A stretch of DNA of 64,000 nt. It comes from Cellvibrio sp. KY-GH-1 (lineage in GTDB: Bacteria > Pseudomonadota > Gammaproteobacteria > Pseudomonadales > Cellvibrionaceae). Below the pieces are notes generated by a model, which was not told the DNA's origin, ran no database searches, and saw only the letters and a program-made list of their open reading frames with translations. The DNA is taken from positions 2,997,501-3,061,500 of the forward strand of contig NZ_CP031728.1 of assembly GCF_008806975.1 (NCBI RefSeq). Reading direction: 5' to 3'. Below, one piece after another: positions 19,379-28,501 of the stretch. Position 1 is the first letter of the stretch, and every line of letters begins with the position of its first letter. The position numbers and the translations under genes were made by a program.

Positions 19379-20716
19379 ATGCAATTTCGAAAAAATAATA
19401 TTAATTTATTTTCCACCACACTTTCCGCCGCATTTACCACACTAATCGCTGCTGCATCCCTGGATAGTGCAGCAACGGAATTTATTGTTACTAAAACAAT
19501 CGATTCATTTGACGGAATTTGCGACAGTGACTGTTCATTGCGCGAAGCAATCGAAACGGCAAACCAAAACAGTGGCAACCATTTTATTAAACTTTCGTCG
19601 GGAACTTATGAATTAACCATTCCGTCTCCCAGCGAAGCAGATGACGATATTGATTTGGATACCAGCAACAGCATTGGCGATTTGGATATACGCAATGACA
19701 TCACCATTACCGGAAAAAAAGATGGATCCACTGTTATCAATGCCGGTGAACTAAGCAGGCATTTTACTGTTTATCAAAATAGCAGTTTGACGCTGAAGCA
19801 TCTGCAATTAATTAATGGTTTTACTTCATTCCATGGCGGGTCCATTTCAAATAGCGGCTCAGTGAAAATTGAAAATTGCCTATTGAAAAATAATCTTGCC
19901 ATATCTTATTGGCATAGAAACTACGGCGGCGCCATTGCCAACTGGGGCACACTAACAATACAGCGCACCGAATTTATCAATAACACCACTGCCGCTGGGC
20001 CTGGTGAATATGACTATGCTTTCGGTGGCGCTATTTATAATTTCAAAACCATGACGATCCGTGACTCTGCATTCCGCAGTAATCGCGCTACAACCGATGG
20101 ACCCTATGGTTTGGGTGGTGCTATTTATAACCATGGAATCACCGATGTCGGTCGGTCAGTTTTTATTGGCAATAGTACCAAAGATGGAGGCATGGCAATT
20201 TACAACGCAGGCACCGCAAATCTAAGCAATATTACTATTAGCAAAAATCGCACAGAAAGCTCTGGCTTGGCTGGCGCATTGCAAAATGAGGAAACACTTA
20301 CGCTGATTAACAGCAGCATAGTCGACAACAACCCCGGAGCAGGACTCTACAGCTTCAGCGACACACAAATACGTAACAGCATTATCCTCAATAATAATGG
20401 TGATACACCCATCAATTGTTACAACCAATATACATTTTATCCATTTAAGACACGCGGCCTGCTATTAGGCGGTGGCAATACGCAATGCGAGGGAGATATT
20501 TACGTTGCTGATAGCGAAACTTTTACGCGCGTGTTGGCGCCACTTGCACAAAACAATTATCACCTTGAAAGCCACGCACTATTGCCAAACAGCCCAGCAA
20601 TAGACGCAGGTATTGGCTCTTGCAGTGCACACGACCAACGCTGGCAACCGCGCCCCGTTGATGGCAATAGCGATGGCGTTGCCCTGTGTGATCTGGGGGC
20701 ATTTGAATTGCAATAA
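19379..20716 (+). CDS. CSLREA-domain beta-helix secreted protein, paralog 4
   Basis: Fourth tandem paralog, 445 residues, 39 bases after paralog 3 behind AAAGGAATC. It has a signal peptide (to about DSAA), the box DGICDSDCSLREAI, an acidic loop DDDIDLDTSNSIGDLDI, and repeats such as GGAIYNFKTMTIRDSAF and MAIYNAGTANLSNITIS. The tail is RGLLLGGGNTQCEGDIYV, then AIDAGIGSCSAHDQRW ... CDLGAFELQ. Its tail protein sequence is nearly the same as in paralogs 3 and 5, while synonymous bases differ widely, so the copies are old and kept by selection. Confidence 0.85.
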   Translation: MQFRKNNINLFSTTLSAAFTTLIAAASLDSAATEFIVTKTIDSFDGICDSDCSLREAIETANQNSGNHFIKLSSGTYELTIPSPSEADDDIDLDTSNSIGDLDIRNDITITGKKDGSTVINAGELSRHFTVYQNSSLTLKHLQLINGFTSFHGGSISNSGSVKIENCLLKNNLAISYWHRNYGGAIANWGTLTIQRTEFINNTTAAGPGEYDYAFGGAIYNFKTMTIRDSAFRSNRATTDGPYGLGGAIYNHGITDVGRSVFIGNSTKDGGMAIYNAGTANLSNITISKNRTESSGLAGALQNEETLTLINSSIVDNNPGAGLYSFSDTQIRNSIILNNNGDTPINCYNQYTFYPFKTRGLLLGGGNTQCEGDIYVADSETFTRVLAPLAQNNYHLESHALLPNSPAIDAGIGSCSAHDQRWQPRPVDGNSDGVALCDLGAFELQ

Positions 20717-20782
20717 CACACTAAAGATGTTCACCGCCTAACACAGTTTTCAGTAATCACACAATCAGTAAGGGAGCCAACG

Positions 20783-22141
20783 ATGCATCACAAAACATAT
20801 CAACACCCGCTAAAAACCCTCATATTACTAGGCTTACTCGGCTGCACAGCAATAAGCCAAAATACTCTGGCTTGGCAATTTGTTGTGACTAAAACCACCG
20901 ATTCATCTGATGGCAGTTGCGATACTGATTGCTCATTACGCGAAGCAATCGACGCAGCCAGTAAATACAGCGGCGGCAACGTTATTTTTCTCAAGGCTGA
21001 AACCTATGAATTAACATTGCCCGCGCAACTGGATGAAGAAGGAGAAATTATCGATGAAGACAACAATAAAAATGGCGATTTGGATTTAAAAACCCACGTA
21101 ACAATCAAGGGGGCTGAAGGCGGGCGAACCATCATCAATGCTAATAAGCTGGATCGACATTTTACAATTTTTGAAAAAGGTGGGTTGACGCTAAAGCATG
21201 TGGAGTTAATTAACGGCAAAAGCTCTACCAGTGGTGGGTCCATTTTAAATTTCAACATCGCCCATATTGAAAACTCCAAACTGACAAATAATATAGCCAC
21301 ATCGGGTTGGCATAGGGGCAACGGTGGAGCTATTGCAAACTACCACACGCTCTACGTGCAACGCAGCGAGCTTAACAACAATATTGCTTCCTTCGGCGAC
21401 ACCAGCTACTCATTCGGCGGAGCCATTTACAATAAAGGTTTTACTATCATCCGCGACTCCGCCTTTCGCCAAAACCGCGCGCATACAGACGACGTGATTA
21501 GCTACGGAGGGGCAATTTACAACGAAAGCGAAGCAGATATTGGGCGTTCAATATTTGTTGGAAATTCGGCGCAAGGAGGAGGCATGGCCATCTACAACAC
21601 TGGAAAAGTCACTATCAGCAACGCAACCATTAGCGGTAACAGTGGCGATTATTATCAAGTAACGGGAGCACTACACAACACAGGTACGCTCAGCCTCGTA
21701 AACACTAGCATTATTAATAATTGGGTAGGCGCAGGATTTTACAACACTGGTACGAGCAACATCCGCAACAGCATTATCCTACACAACCTCAGCGACTATC
21801 CCGATGAGGAATACCCTCCTGCGCCCGTTAACTGCTATAACTCCAGCCCCGCTTCACAATTTAAAGCTCGCGGTTTGTTATTGGGTGAAGGTAATACCAA
21901 ATGTGCGGGTGAAATTTATGTCGCCGACAGTGATACCTTCACTCATGTATTAGCACCACTGGCACAAAATAATTATCATCTGGAAACACACGCCTTGTTG
22001 CCCAACAGTCCAGCGATAGACGCCGGTATTGGTTCTTGCAGTTCGCACGATCAACGCTGGCTGCCGCGCCCTGCTGATGGCAATGCCGACGGTGTTGCAA
22101 ATTGTGATTTGGGCGCATTTGAATTACAACCATTACCCTGA
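20783..22141 (+). CDS. CSLREA-domain beta-helix secreted protein, paralog 5
   Basis: Last of the tandem array, 452 residues, 66 bases after paralog 4 and behind TAAGGGAG. The signal peptide ends near residue 30 (QNTLA). The CSLREA box is at about 46-55 (CDTDCSLREA), the acidic loop at 82-101 (EEGEIIDEDNNKNGDLDL) and helix repeats from about 130 to 340. The tail is RGLLLGEGNTKCAGEIYV, then SPAIDAGIGSCSSHDQRW ... CDLGAFELQ. A strong palindromic terminator follows 15 bases after the stop. Role unknown; surface glycan binding or cleavage is plausible for a beta-helix in a polysaccharide degrader, but is inference. Confidence 0.85.
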   Translation: MHHKTYQHPLKTLILLGLLGCTAISQNTLAWQFVVTKTTDSSDGSCDTDCSLREAIDAASKYSGGNVIFLKAETYELTLPAQLDEEGEIIDEDNNKNGDLDLKTHVTIKGAEGGRTIINANKLDRHFTIFEKGGLTLKHVELINGKSSTSGGSILNFNIAHIENSKLTNNIATSGWHRGNGGAIANYHTLYVQRSELNNNIASFGDTSYSFGGAIYNKGFTIIRDSAFRQNRAHTDDVISYGGAIYNESEADIGRSIFVGNSAQGGGMAIYNTGKVTISNATISGNSGDYYQVTGALHNTGTLSLVNTSIINNWVGAGFYNTGTSNIRNSIILHNLSDYPDEEYPPAPVNCYNSSPASQFKARGLLLGEGNTKCAGEIYVADSDTFTHVLAPLAQNNYHLETHALLPNSPAIDAGIGSCSSHDQRWLPRPADGNADGVANCDLGAFELQPLP

Positions 22142-22156
22142 CAAGCATAAGTGCTC

Positions 22157-22190
22157 GCTAAAAATGCCTGCAATTGCAGACATTTTTAGC
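22157..22190. terminator. Bidirectional terminator between the CSLREA array and secDF
   Basis: A 34-base nearly perfect palindrome (GCTAAAAATG-c-CTGCAATTGCAG-a-CATTTTTAGC) lies between the convergent paralog 5 and secDF stops. It has T-rich arms on both strands and is followed by CTTTTTT on the plus strand. Confidence 0.8.
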
Positions 22191-22210
22191 GTCGCTTTTT
22201 TAAGAACAAA

Positions 22211-24511
22211 TTAAGGTAAATTTTCTCGATCAGATTCTGCCAACAACGGACGCAACTGCCCCTGCCCCTTCCGGGCGCGTTTAACACCCAACCAGTGCAC
22301 TATGGGCGCAGCAATTAAGATCGACGAGCTGGTACCAATCACAATACCGAACAGCATCGGCAATGCAAAACTGGATACTGCGCTGCCACCCGCGATTCCC
22401 ATCGGCAACAATGCCAAAAAAGTTACCACAGACGTAAAGATAGTGCGTGTAAGCGTGGAAGTAATACTTTCATTTAATAATTCGAGCAAAGGCTTTTTAG
22501 GATCAGCGCGCAAATTTTCGCGAATGCGATCAAATACCACCACCTTGTCATTGACCGAGTAACCAATTAACGCGAGTAGCGCCGCCACTGCCGTTAAATT
22601 AAACTCCACGCCTAACAATGCAAAGAAACCGATGGTTTTGGTGAGATCCAACGCGAGGGTGATTGTCGCCGCCAGCGCAAAATGCGATTCAAAACGCACC
22701 CATAAATAGCCAAGCATTCCCAAACCAGCCAGAACAATTGCAAGAATTGTGGCATCACCAAAATCACCACTTACGCGCGGCCCCACCATTTCTGTGCGGG
22801 GAAAACTCGCTTCCGGCGCTAACTGCAACACCTTGTCTTTTACTGCTTGAACCTGAGTGCCGGTTGCCACGTCCTCTGCCGTTTGTGCTGGCAACCGGAG
22901 CAAATAATGGCCGTCACTCCCAAACTCTTGCAACGCGACCTGATGAAAATCGCGCGTCGATAATTGTTCGCGCAAATCACTAACATTTAAACCCGGCGCC
23001 TGCACTTCAATCACGCTACCGCCACTAAAATCGATACCGTATTCCAGCCCCGGTTTAAAAAACAAAAATACGGACGCGAGCGATAACACAGCTGACGCAA
23101 TCAAACCAGCGTAGCGTGCACGCATAAAGGGAATCGTGTTTTCACTCACGGTGTCCAGCCATTTAATACCAGTAATTTTTAGCGGTTGTTTGCCCAGTTT
23201 GCGTACGCGCCATTCCATGACCAAGCGTGTGAATGAAATGGCAGTGAACATGGAAATTAGCAGACCCACTGCCATAGTTACTGCAAAACCACGCACCGGA
23301 CCGCTACCAAATAGAAACAACAAACTGATAGCGATGAGCGAGGTGAGGTTGGAATCAAGAATGGTGGCGTAAGCGCGTTGAAAGCCAGCATTCAATGCGG
23401 CCATCGCCGGTTTCCCTTGGCGAGTTTCTTCGCGGATTCTTTCATTAATTAGGATGTTCGCATCTACCGCCATGCCGATACTTAAAATAAATCCGGCAAT
23501 ACCGGGCAGGGTTAGTGTTGCGCCAAGCAAACCCAAAATACCAAACGTCAAACCAATATTAATCGCCAATCCAAGACATGCAATCACTCCCCAACGACCA
23601 TAAATTCCCACCATAAAACCTAGCACTAGGAGTGCACCTAAAATACCCGTGCTAATTCCCATGGAAATTGCGTCGCTGCCTAAATCCGGCCCAACCGTCC
23701 GCTCTTCAATGACGTTTAGCGGCGCAGGCAACGCGCCTGCGCGCAACAACAAGGCAAGGTCATTTGCACTCGCACTGGTAAACGATCCGCTTATTTCACC
23801 ACTGCCGCCCTGAATAGCACTGCGAATTACCGGCGCTGTAACAACCTGGTCGTCCAACACTATCGCTAACGCCCGACCAATATTATTTTTGGTTAAATTG
23901 CCAAATTGAAGCGCACCTTCATCGTCCAATTTAAAATTCACAACCGGCTCATTGGTTTGCTGGCTAAATGCAAGGCGCGCATCACTGATATGCTTTCCTT
24001 CCAACACAACTCGCTCTTCAAGCTGATAGCTACTACCTGACATTTCGCCTTTTACAGAAATTACGGGTGTGCCTGAGCGGGTTTTCTGATCGGCAACCCA
24101 ATGGAATGTCATCTTGGCAGTGGTGCCCAATAATTCGCGAATATGTTGCGGGTCGCTCACGCCCGGCATTTGCACCAGAATACTGTCTTGTCCTTGCCGG
24201 GTAATAATCGGTTCCACCATACCCGTTTCATTTAATCGGCGACGCACCACTTCCAAACTCTGCTCGACTGCGTCATGGATAATTTGCGCGTGCAGTGCTG
24301 GATTTTTATTTTGTGTTAATTCACTGGTATCGACTTCCAGCAATAAATGCGAGCCACCGCGCAAATCCAACCCCAGGGTAATTTGCTGTTGCGTGTACCA
24401 ATCCGGCAATTTTTTTAACCAGGAATCCGGCAGTAGGTTGGGCGCTGCGCACAGCAGTCCCAATAGAATAACCAGGCCATATACCAACGCCCGGGATGAA
24501 AGAGTTTTCAT
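22211..24511 (-). CDS. secDF: Fused protein translocase subunit SecDF
   Basis: SecD and SecF, normally two proteins, are joined in one 766-residue chain that uses the proton gradient to pull exported proteins out of SecYEG. The SecD half starts MKTLSSRALVYG and carries DLRGGSHLLLEVD (about 45-57), MVEPIITRQGQDSILVQMPG, and the transmembrane motif MAVDANILINERIREE. The SecF half begins with GLEYGIDFSGGSVIEVQ and carries GYSVNDKVVVFDRIREN. I chose the ATG at 24511, which follows GGCGGAG, over an upstream start at 24547. Fused forms occur in several gammaproteobacteria, often beside a normal secD-secF pair elsewhere; that cannot be checked here. Confidence 0.92.
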   Translation of the reverse strand: MKTLSSRALVYGLVILLGLLCAAPNLLPDSWLKKLPDWYTQQQITLGLDLRGGSHLLLEVDTSELTQNKNPALHAQIIHDAVEQSLEVVRRRLNETGMVEPIITRQGQDSILVQMPGVSDPQHIRELLGTTAKMTFHWVADQKTRSGTPVISVKGEMSGSSYQLEERVVLEGKHISDARLAFSQQTNEPVVNFKLDDEGALQFGNLTKNNIGRALAIVLDDQVVTAPVIRSAIQGGSGEISGSFTSASANDLALLLRAGALPAPLNVIEERTVGPDLGSDAISMGISTGILGALLVLGFMVGIYGRWGVIACLGLAINIGLTFGILGLLGATLTLPGIAGFILSIGMAVDANILINERIREETRQGKPAMAALNAGFQRAYATILDSNLTSLIAISLLFLFGSGPVRGFAVTMAVGLLISMFTAISFTRLVMEWRVRKLGKQPLKITGIKWLDTVSENTIPFMRARYAGLIASAVLSLASVFLFFKPGLEYGIDFSGGSVIEVQAPGLNVSDLREQLSTRDFHQVALQEFGSDGHYLLRLPAQTAEDVATGTQVQAVKDKVLQLAPEASFPRTEMVGPRVSGDFGDATILAIVLAGLGMLGYLWVRFESHFALAATITLALDLTKTIGFFALLGVEFNLTAVAALLALIGYSVNDKVVVFDRIRENLRADPKKPLLELLNESITSTLTRTIFTSVVTFLALLPMGIAGGSAVSSFALPMLFGIVIGTSSSILIAAPIVHWLGVKRARKGQGQLRPLLAESDRENLP

Positions 24512-24575
24512 GAGCAATACTCCGCCTTGCCTTCGCCAGGAAAGCAAACATAAATTAAAATTTAAACGTATTGTG

Positions 24576-24986
24576 TTAGATAACGAGCGGAGGAGTTAAG
24601 GGTGGGGCGCACGAAATATTGAGGGTCGTCAATCGCAAACATGCTACCGGGACGAGCGCGGAAAAAATCCGATAGTGAATCGCCACCAAGGCGAACGCAA
24701 TCGCAACTGCGGCCAATATCCAACTGGACAATATTACCGGTGGCTGTCGAGCATCATCTGCCGAAGAAAAATTCGCGGTGCCGCGTCGAGCACTAAAACG
24801 CTGCTCGCCACTGACATAAGCAACAACAGTACTACCACCTGCCGCGACCGGATGATGTTCAGGCACAGGCCGTTGGTGAACACTACCCGCGCCCCAAAGC
24901 AACGCCAACCAAAGCACGCCAATACAACCAATCCAGCTCAATATGAGCCGGAACTGCACTGCTTGGTAATAAGGAATATTTGGCAT
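24576..24986 (-). CDS. Small membrane protein of unknown function upstream of secDF
   Basis: This open frame (136 residues from the ATG at 24986; a GTG at 25001 would add five) has two hydrophobic segments (LILSWIGCIGVLWLALLWGAG near 14-34 and ILSSWILAAVAIAFALVAI near 86-105) separated by a polar periplasmic-sized loop. It is placed 64 bases upstream of secDF in the same direction, which suggests co-transcription. The ribosome site is weak and no family is recognised, so it could be spurious; an overlapping frame on the other strand looks less protein-like. Confidence 0.45.
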   Translation of the reverse strand: MPNIPYYQAVQFRLILSWIGCIGVLWLALLWGAGSVHQRPVPEHHPVAAGGSTVVAYVSGEQRFSARRGTANFSSADDARQPPVILSSWILAAVAIAFALVAIHYRIFSALVPVACLRLTTLNISCAPPLTPPLVI

Positions 24987-25261
24987 TTTTTGAGATTTCA
25001 CTGATGAACAGACTAATTGGGGGCGGCGCGATTCATTTTCAACCAGGCGGATGAAACTATTTCACGAAAAAGTGACACTGAAATAGTCCTCTTACATCTT
25101 GTAGTTACAACAACATTTTTTTTATACGTGCAGCCCTCGCAAATATGGAATTTCATTAATCTATCAACGGGTAATTTCTGTTCTGTACATCTAGAGTTGC
25201 AATCCCGGACTTAACGCCATGGAATTGGCTTTACGCATGCAGCTTTCTATGGAGCGCAGCC

Positions 25262-26839
25262 ATGAAAAAATTGTTTCCCCTACTTCTGCTGACTATGAGC
25301 TTGTCTGTTCAAGCAGTGATCGACCCACGCTTTCCCGAAGCGCCCAGCTTTCTCAGCAAATCCGGCATGCTTCGCTTTCAGTACATGTCCCACGAGGGCA
25401 GCGAGTGTACCCCTGGCAACAACGCTCGCTTGATTTCACGCGTCCCCTATTACGTATACGCCCCCGCCACCAACAGCACTCAAGTACAAACCGGAAAGTT
25501 TCCGGCGATAATTTTTTTACATGGTATGGGCGAGCAAGGCAGCTCGGTGTTAAATATGTGTTACACCCGTGATGACAGTTACTACGCAGGCGTCGCAACT
25601 AATTTAAATAAAGTGGAAAACCAGGCCGGCGGCCCGGGCGCAGCGATATTAACTGGACAATTTAAACCAGCGGAAAATATGGTGGTAATAATTCCACAAT
25701 CCATGAGCAAAGGCGGCTTTTCCACGGATATCATTCGGCGGGTAATAGCAGATACCGCTGCGCAAATGCTCACCAAAGGAATTGAGCTGGATGCGGATCG
25801 AATTTATCTCACCGGTTTGAGTATGGGTGGCGGCAGCGTGATGAAATATGTGAGTGAAAATCCAACTCACTTTTCCGCTGTGGTTCCCATCGAAGCGGCG
25901 GGCGGTATTGATGCCTGCTTGCTACGCAATCAACAAATTTCTTTCTGGGGCTTTGCCGGCGGCGCTTCCGGCAATATGGGCTCGGCAAACTTGCTGAGCG
26001 TAATCAATGCCAACAGCAGCTGCCCCGATTCGGTGATTGAATACACCAATCCCGCCTATGCGTGTGTGTACAATGGTAAGAGTTGTACCCGTTTTTCGGC
26101 GCTGCGACCAACAAATTTGCGCGCGACGTTTATGCCGACGAATGGTCACAGCGGCTGGCGCGAAGTTTACAACGGCACTCACAGCGCCCTGCCAACCACC
26201 GAAAAAAATATTTACAACTGGATGTTGACCCAAAAAAATTCTGATCAAGGTAAGCCGCTTTTTCCGGTTAACTATAATCCTGCCAGCAGCACGTCATTCA
26301 GCTCTGCGCCGAGTTCAGTAGTATCGAGTTCATCCACAGCTTCAAACTCTGTAGCGTCAAGCTCTGTGATTTCAAGCGTTGCATCGTCCAGATCCGTTGC
26401 ATCCAGTTCAGTAGTCTCAAGCGCGATCGGTTCAACATCCAGTGTTAACGGTGGAGCGAACGACATTTTACTGAACCCCTCCATGATCCTGCCCGGCGCA
26501 TTGGGCAATCCACAGGCGTTGGTGGATGAGCAGACGGCAACAGCACCTACCACTTATTGGTTTGCCGGATGGTCCACCAGTATTTATCCAGTGGAGGCAA
26601 TTATTGATTTAGGCCGCGAATATACCTTGACGGAAATTACTTTTTACGACGCTAACGGCACAGGGTTAGTAGAGTTTTCGGATGGAGATCCAACGCGCTC
26701 ACAATCCGTCATTGTGTCCGATGGATTAGATCGCTACTTGAAATTCACCAGCTACCCGGTGAACTTGCAAACCCGTTACCTGCGCATTAAAAAATACAAC
26801 GCCGCGACCCTGAGCGAAATTAAATTGAAAGGCCACTAA
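25262..26839 (+). CDS. Secreted alpha/beta-hydrolase (esterase) with Ser linker and C-terminal binding module
   Basis: A 525-residue secreted enzyme with signal peptide (1-18), a catalytic domain (about 20-340) of the esterase/PHB-depolymerase-like alpha/beta-hydrolase type, a poly-serine linker (about 345-395) and a C-terminal beta-sandwich of discoidin (F5/8 type C) or CBM type (about 400-525). The oxyanion region is IIFLHGMGEQG, the nucleophile elbow GLSMGG (Ser187), and the likely catalytic His lies in NGHSGW or NGTHS. The linker is typical of Cellvibrio plant-cell-wall enzymes. The substrate, perhaps an acylated glycan or polyester, is not determined. The ATG follows TGGAGCG. It converges on the chitinase gene. 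Confidence 0.85.
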   Translation: MKKLFPLLLLTMSLSVQAVIDPRFPEAPSFLSKSGMLRFQYMSHEGSECTPGNNARLISRVPYYVYAPATNSTQVQTGKFPAIIFLHGMGEQGSSVLNMCYTRDDSYYAGVATNLNKVENQAGGPGAAILTGQFKPAENMVVIIPQSMSKGGFSTDIIRRVIADTAAQMLTKGIELDADRIYLTGLSMGGGSVMKYVSENPTHFSAVVPIEAAGGIDACLLRNQQISFWGFAGGASGNMGSANLLSVINANSSCPDSVIEYTNPAYACVYNGKSCTRFSALRPTNLRATFMPTNGHSGWREVYNGTHSALPTTEKNIYNWMLTQKNSDQGKPLFPVNYNPASSTSFSSAPSSVVSSSSTASNSVASSSVISSVASSRSVASSSVVSSAIGSTSSVNGGANDILLNPSMILPGALGNPQALVDEQTATAPTTYWFAGWSTSIYPVEAIIDLGREYTLTEITFYDANGTGLVEFSDGDPTRSQSVIVSDGLDRYLKFTSYPVNLQTRYLRIKKYNAATLSEIKLKGH

Positions 26840-26857
26840 AAATAAATTACGCCAAGA

Positions 26858-26886
26858 AAAACGCCGCAATATTGCGGCGTTTTTTC
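26858..26886. terminator. Bidirectional terminator between esterase and chitinase
   Basis: AACGCCGCAATATTGCGGCGTT is a perfect palindrome flanked by A and T runs on both sides. It serves the convergent esterase (+) and chitinase (-) genes. Confidence 0.92.
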
Positions 26887-26923
26887 AGGTCCTTTTAATT
26901 CCATTCCTGCAAATAATCAATTA

Positions 26924-28264
26924 TCAACAACCCACATTATTGCCCGCAGTTCCACCAATAATCTGCAGAATACGATTGAACTCATTGACACGGCTTTGCA
27001 CTTGCGCCGGGTTGCCGCCATTACACTCCAGTGCGCCATTAATCGTGCGAATAGTTTCACCAAAGCCGTAATTGTTGACGATACTGTCATGCGCAGGGCG
27101 ATAACCCGCGCCGCTTTGAGTCATCCAGAACCAGAGCGCGGTCTGCCAGGCTACAGTCGCATTTTGTTCCACCAACTCCGGATTGCGACGCAAATCCAAC
27201 CCCAGGGCAGCACCTGCTGCGCAATAGTTGCCATTGTGACTCAACTGAATGGGCCCGCGACCGTAGTACTGTTTGCCGGGCTCACAAGGGCAAGTTGCCA
27301 AATTCCCCCAATCGCTACAGTACAATCCCTTCGCAATTTCCGTCACATAGACGAAGCTGCCCGTTTCATGAGAAAAATTCGCCAGCGCTGCTGCCGCTTC
27401 ACGTTTTTTCAATTGCAGATCGCCAGTTCCGGCAAACGCAGGATAGGTTTTCGTCGCCGCGACTAAACCGGCATAGGTGTAGAAAGGGTTTCGACCGGGG
27501 AACATTTGGTTAAATTGGGCTTCGCTCACCACCGCGCCAAAACCGGTTCCATTATTCGTAGTAGATGACACGCTGGAGCTAGTGACCGTGCCATTACAAC
27601 TATTGGTTGGCTCCCAAAACCAGGTACTGATCACCGGATCGTATCCCGGGTTGTCGTATTTCGCACGGTAGAAAGCTCCGTTGTAGCTCACGGTGTTACC
27701 GGCGTAATAAAGTCTACCGGCTACCCAGGCGGCGCAGGTGCCAGTATTGCCCGTGCTGCTTGAAGTATTGGTACCGCCCGGGCAGGAGGCTGTTGGCTCC
27801 CAGTACCAGGTACTGACGACCGGGTCGTACCCCGGGTTATCGTGCTCTGCCAGATAAAAGGCGCCGTTGTATTTCACCACTGTGCCAGCCAGGTAAGTAG
27901 TGCCCGCTGCCCAATTAGGGCAATTGCCACCAGTAACCGGGGTGCTGGAAGCCGCACTGGAACGCGCGCTTGAAGCGGGCGTGGAGCTGGTTGCGGTAGT
28001 GCCGCAAGAGCCGATGTTGGTCCAGGCCTCACCCGACGCCCAACCCGATCCAGGCGCGTAGGGCCCGCCGATGGTACACCAGCCACTCACTTTACAACTG
28101 AACGCACTTCCGGCGTTTTGGACTATCGCATTAGCGCTGTAAGAGCGCCCATCAACATACTGCGCTACGCCATTACAGTTATAGGCAGAAGCCTGATCCG
28201 CGCAAAAAAGTGCAACGGCCAAGCCCAGCGTTTTTCGCAGACTGGTAGTTTCTTGAATATTCAT
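26924..28264 (-). CDS. GH19 chitinase with three N-terminal chitin-binding-type modules
   Basis: A secreted endo-chitinase of 446 residues. After a signal peptide (1-27) comes a cysteine-rich module (28-87), a Ser/Thr linker, and two near-identical CBM5/12-type modules (about 115-161 and 177-223, each with YNGAFY, NPGYDPV and W-WEPT). A second linker leads to the GH19 domain (about 243-446). Catalytic residues are Glu300 in FSHETG and Glu309 in VTEIAKG, the nine-residue spacing known from bacterial GH19 enzymes such as Streptomyces ChiC. QYYGRGPIQLSHNGNY is the family's substrate-cleft motif. The ATG at 28264 follows CAGGACAG. It acts outside the cell on chitin. Confidence 0.93.
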   Translation of the reverse strand: MNIQETTSLRKTLGLAVALFCADQASAYNCNGVAQYVDGRSYSANAIVQNAGSAFSCKVSGWCTIGGPYAPGSGWASGEAWTNIGSCGTTATSSTPASSARSSAASSTPVTGGNCPNWAAGTTYLAGTVVKYNGAFYLAEHDNPGYDPVVSTWYWEPTASCPGGTNTSSSTGNTGTCAAWVAGRLYYAGNTVSYNGAFYRAKYDNPGYDPVISTWFWEPTNSCNGTVTSSSVSSTTNNGTGFGAVVSEAQFNQMFPGRNPFYTYAGLVAATKTYPAFAGTGDLQLKKREAAAALANFSHETGSFVYVTEIAKGLYCSDWGNLATCPCEPGKQYYGRGPIQLSHNGNYCAAGAALGLDLRRNPELVEQNATVAWQTALWFWMTQSGAGYRPAHDSIVNNYGFGETIRTINGALECNGGNPAQVQSRVNEFNRILQIIGGTAGNNVGC

Positions 28265-28501
28265 GATGATCTGTCCTGTTTTTATTATTCCCGGACAAAC
28301 GGGAGAGTTGATTACGAGGGTTAGTTCTTGCGCGCGTAATACTGGTCGCGTAATTCAGGCAGCCATAAACTGCCGAAAAAACAGGCTACGCCCAGATGGA
28401 CAACGTTGTCAAAATTTTACGGAAGATCGAACGTAGCACTTTCAGGCGTTTAAAAGTGGGAAGGAAAAGTACGAATATTGGTAGAGAAACGAAGAAAAGA
28501 C

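Noticed and set aside
15340..22140. Recurring short DNA motifs across the five CSLREA genes that might look like an interspersed repeat array
   Set aside because: They fall in frame and encode beta-helix turns (GGAIYN, IRDSAF, MAIYN); spacing is not that of CRISPR repeats.
25099..25110. Small palindrome TTGTAGTTACAA upstream of the esterase gene
   Set aside because: Too short and AT-rich to distinguish from chance; no regulator can be linked to it.
26275..26460. Low-complexity repeated DNA in the esterase gene
   Set aside because: It encodes a poly-serine linker in frame and is normal for secreted Cellvibrio-type enzymes.
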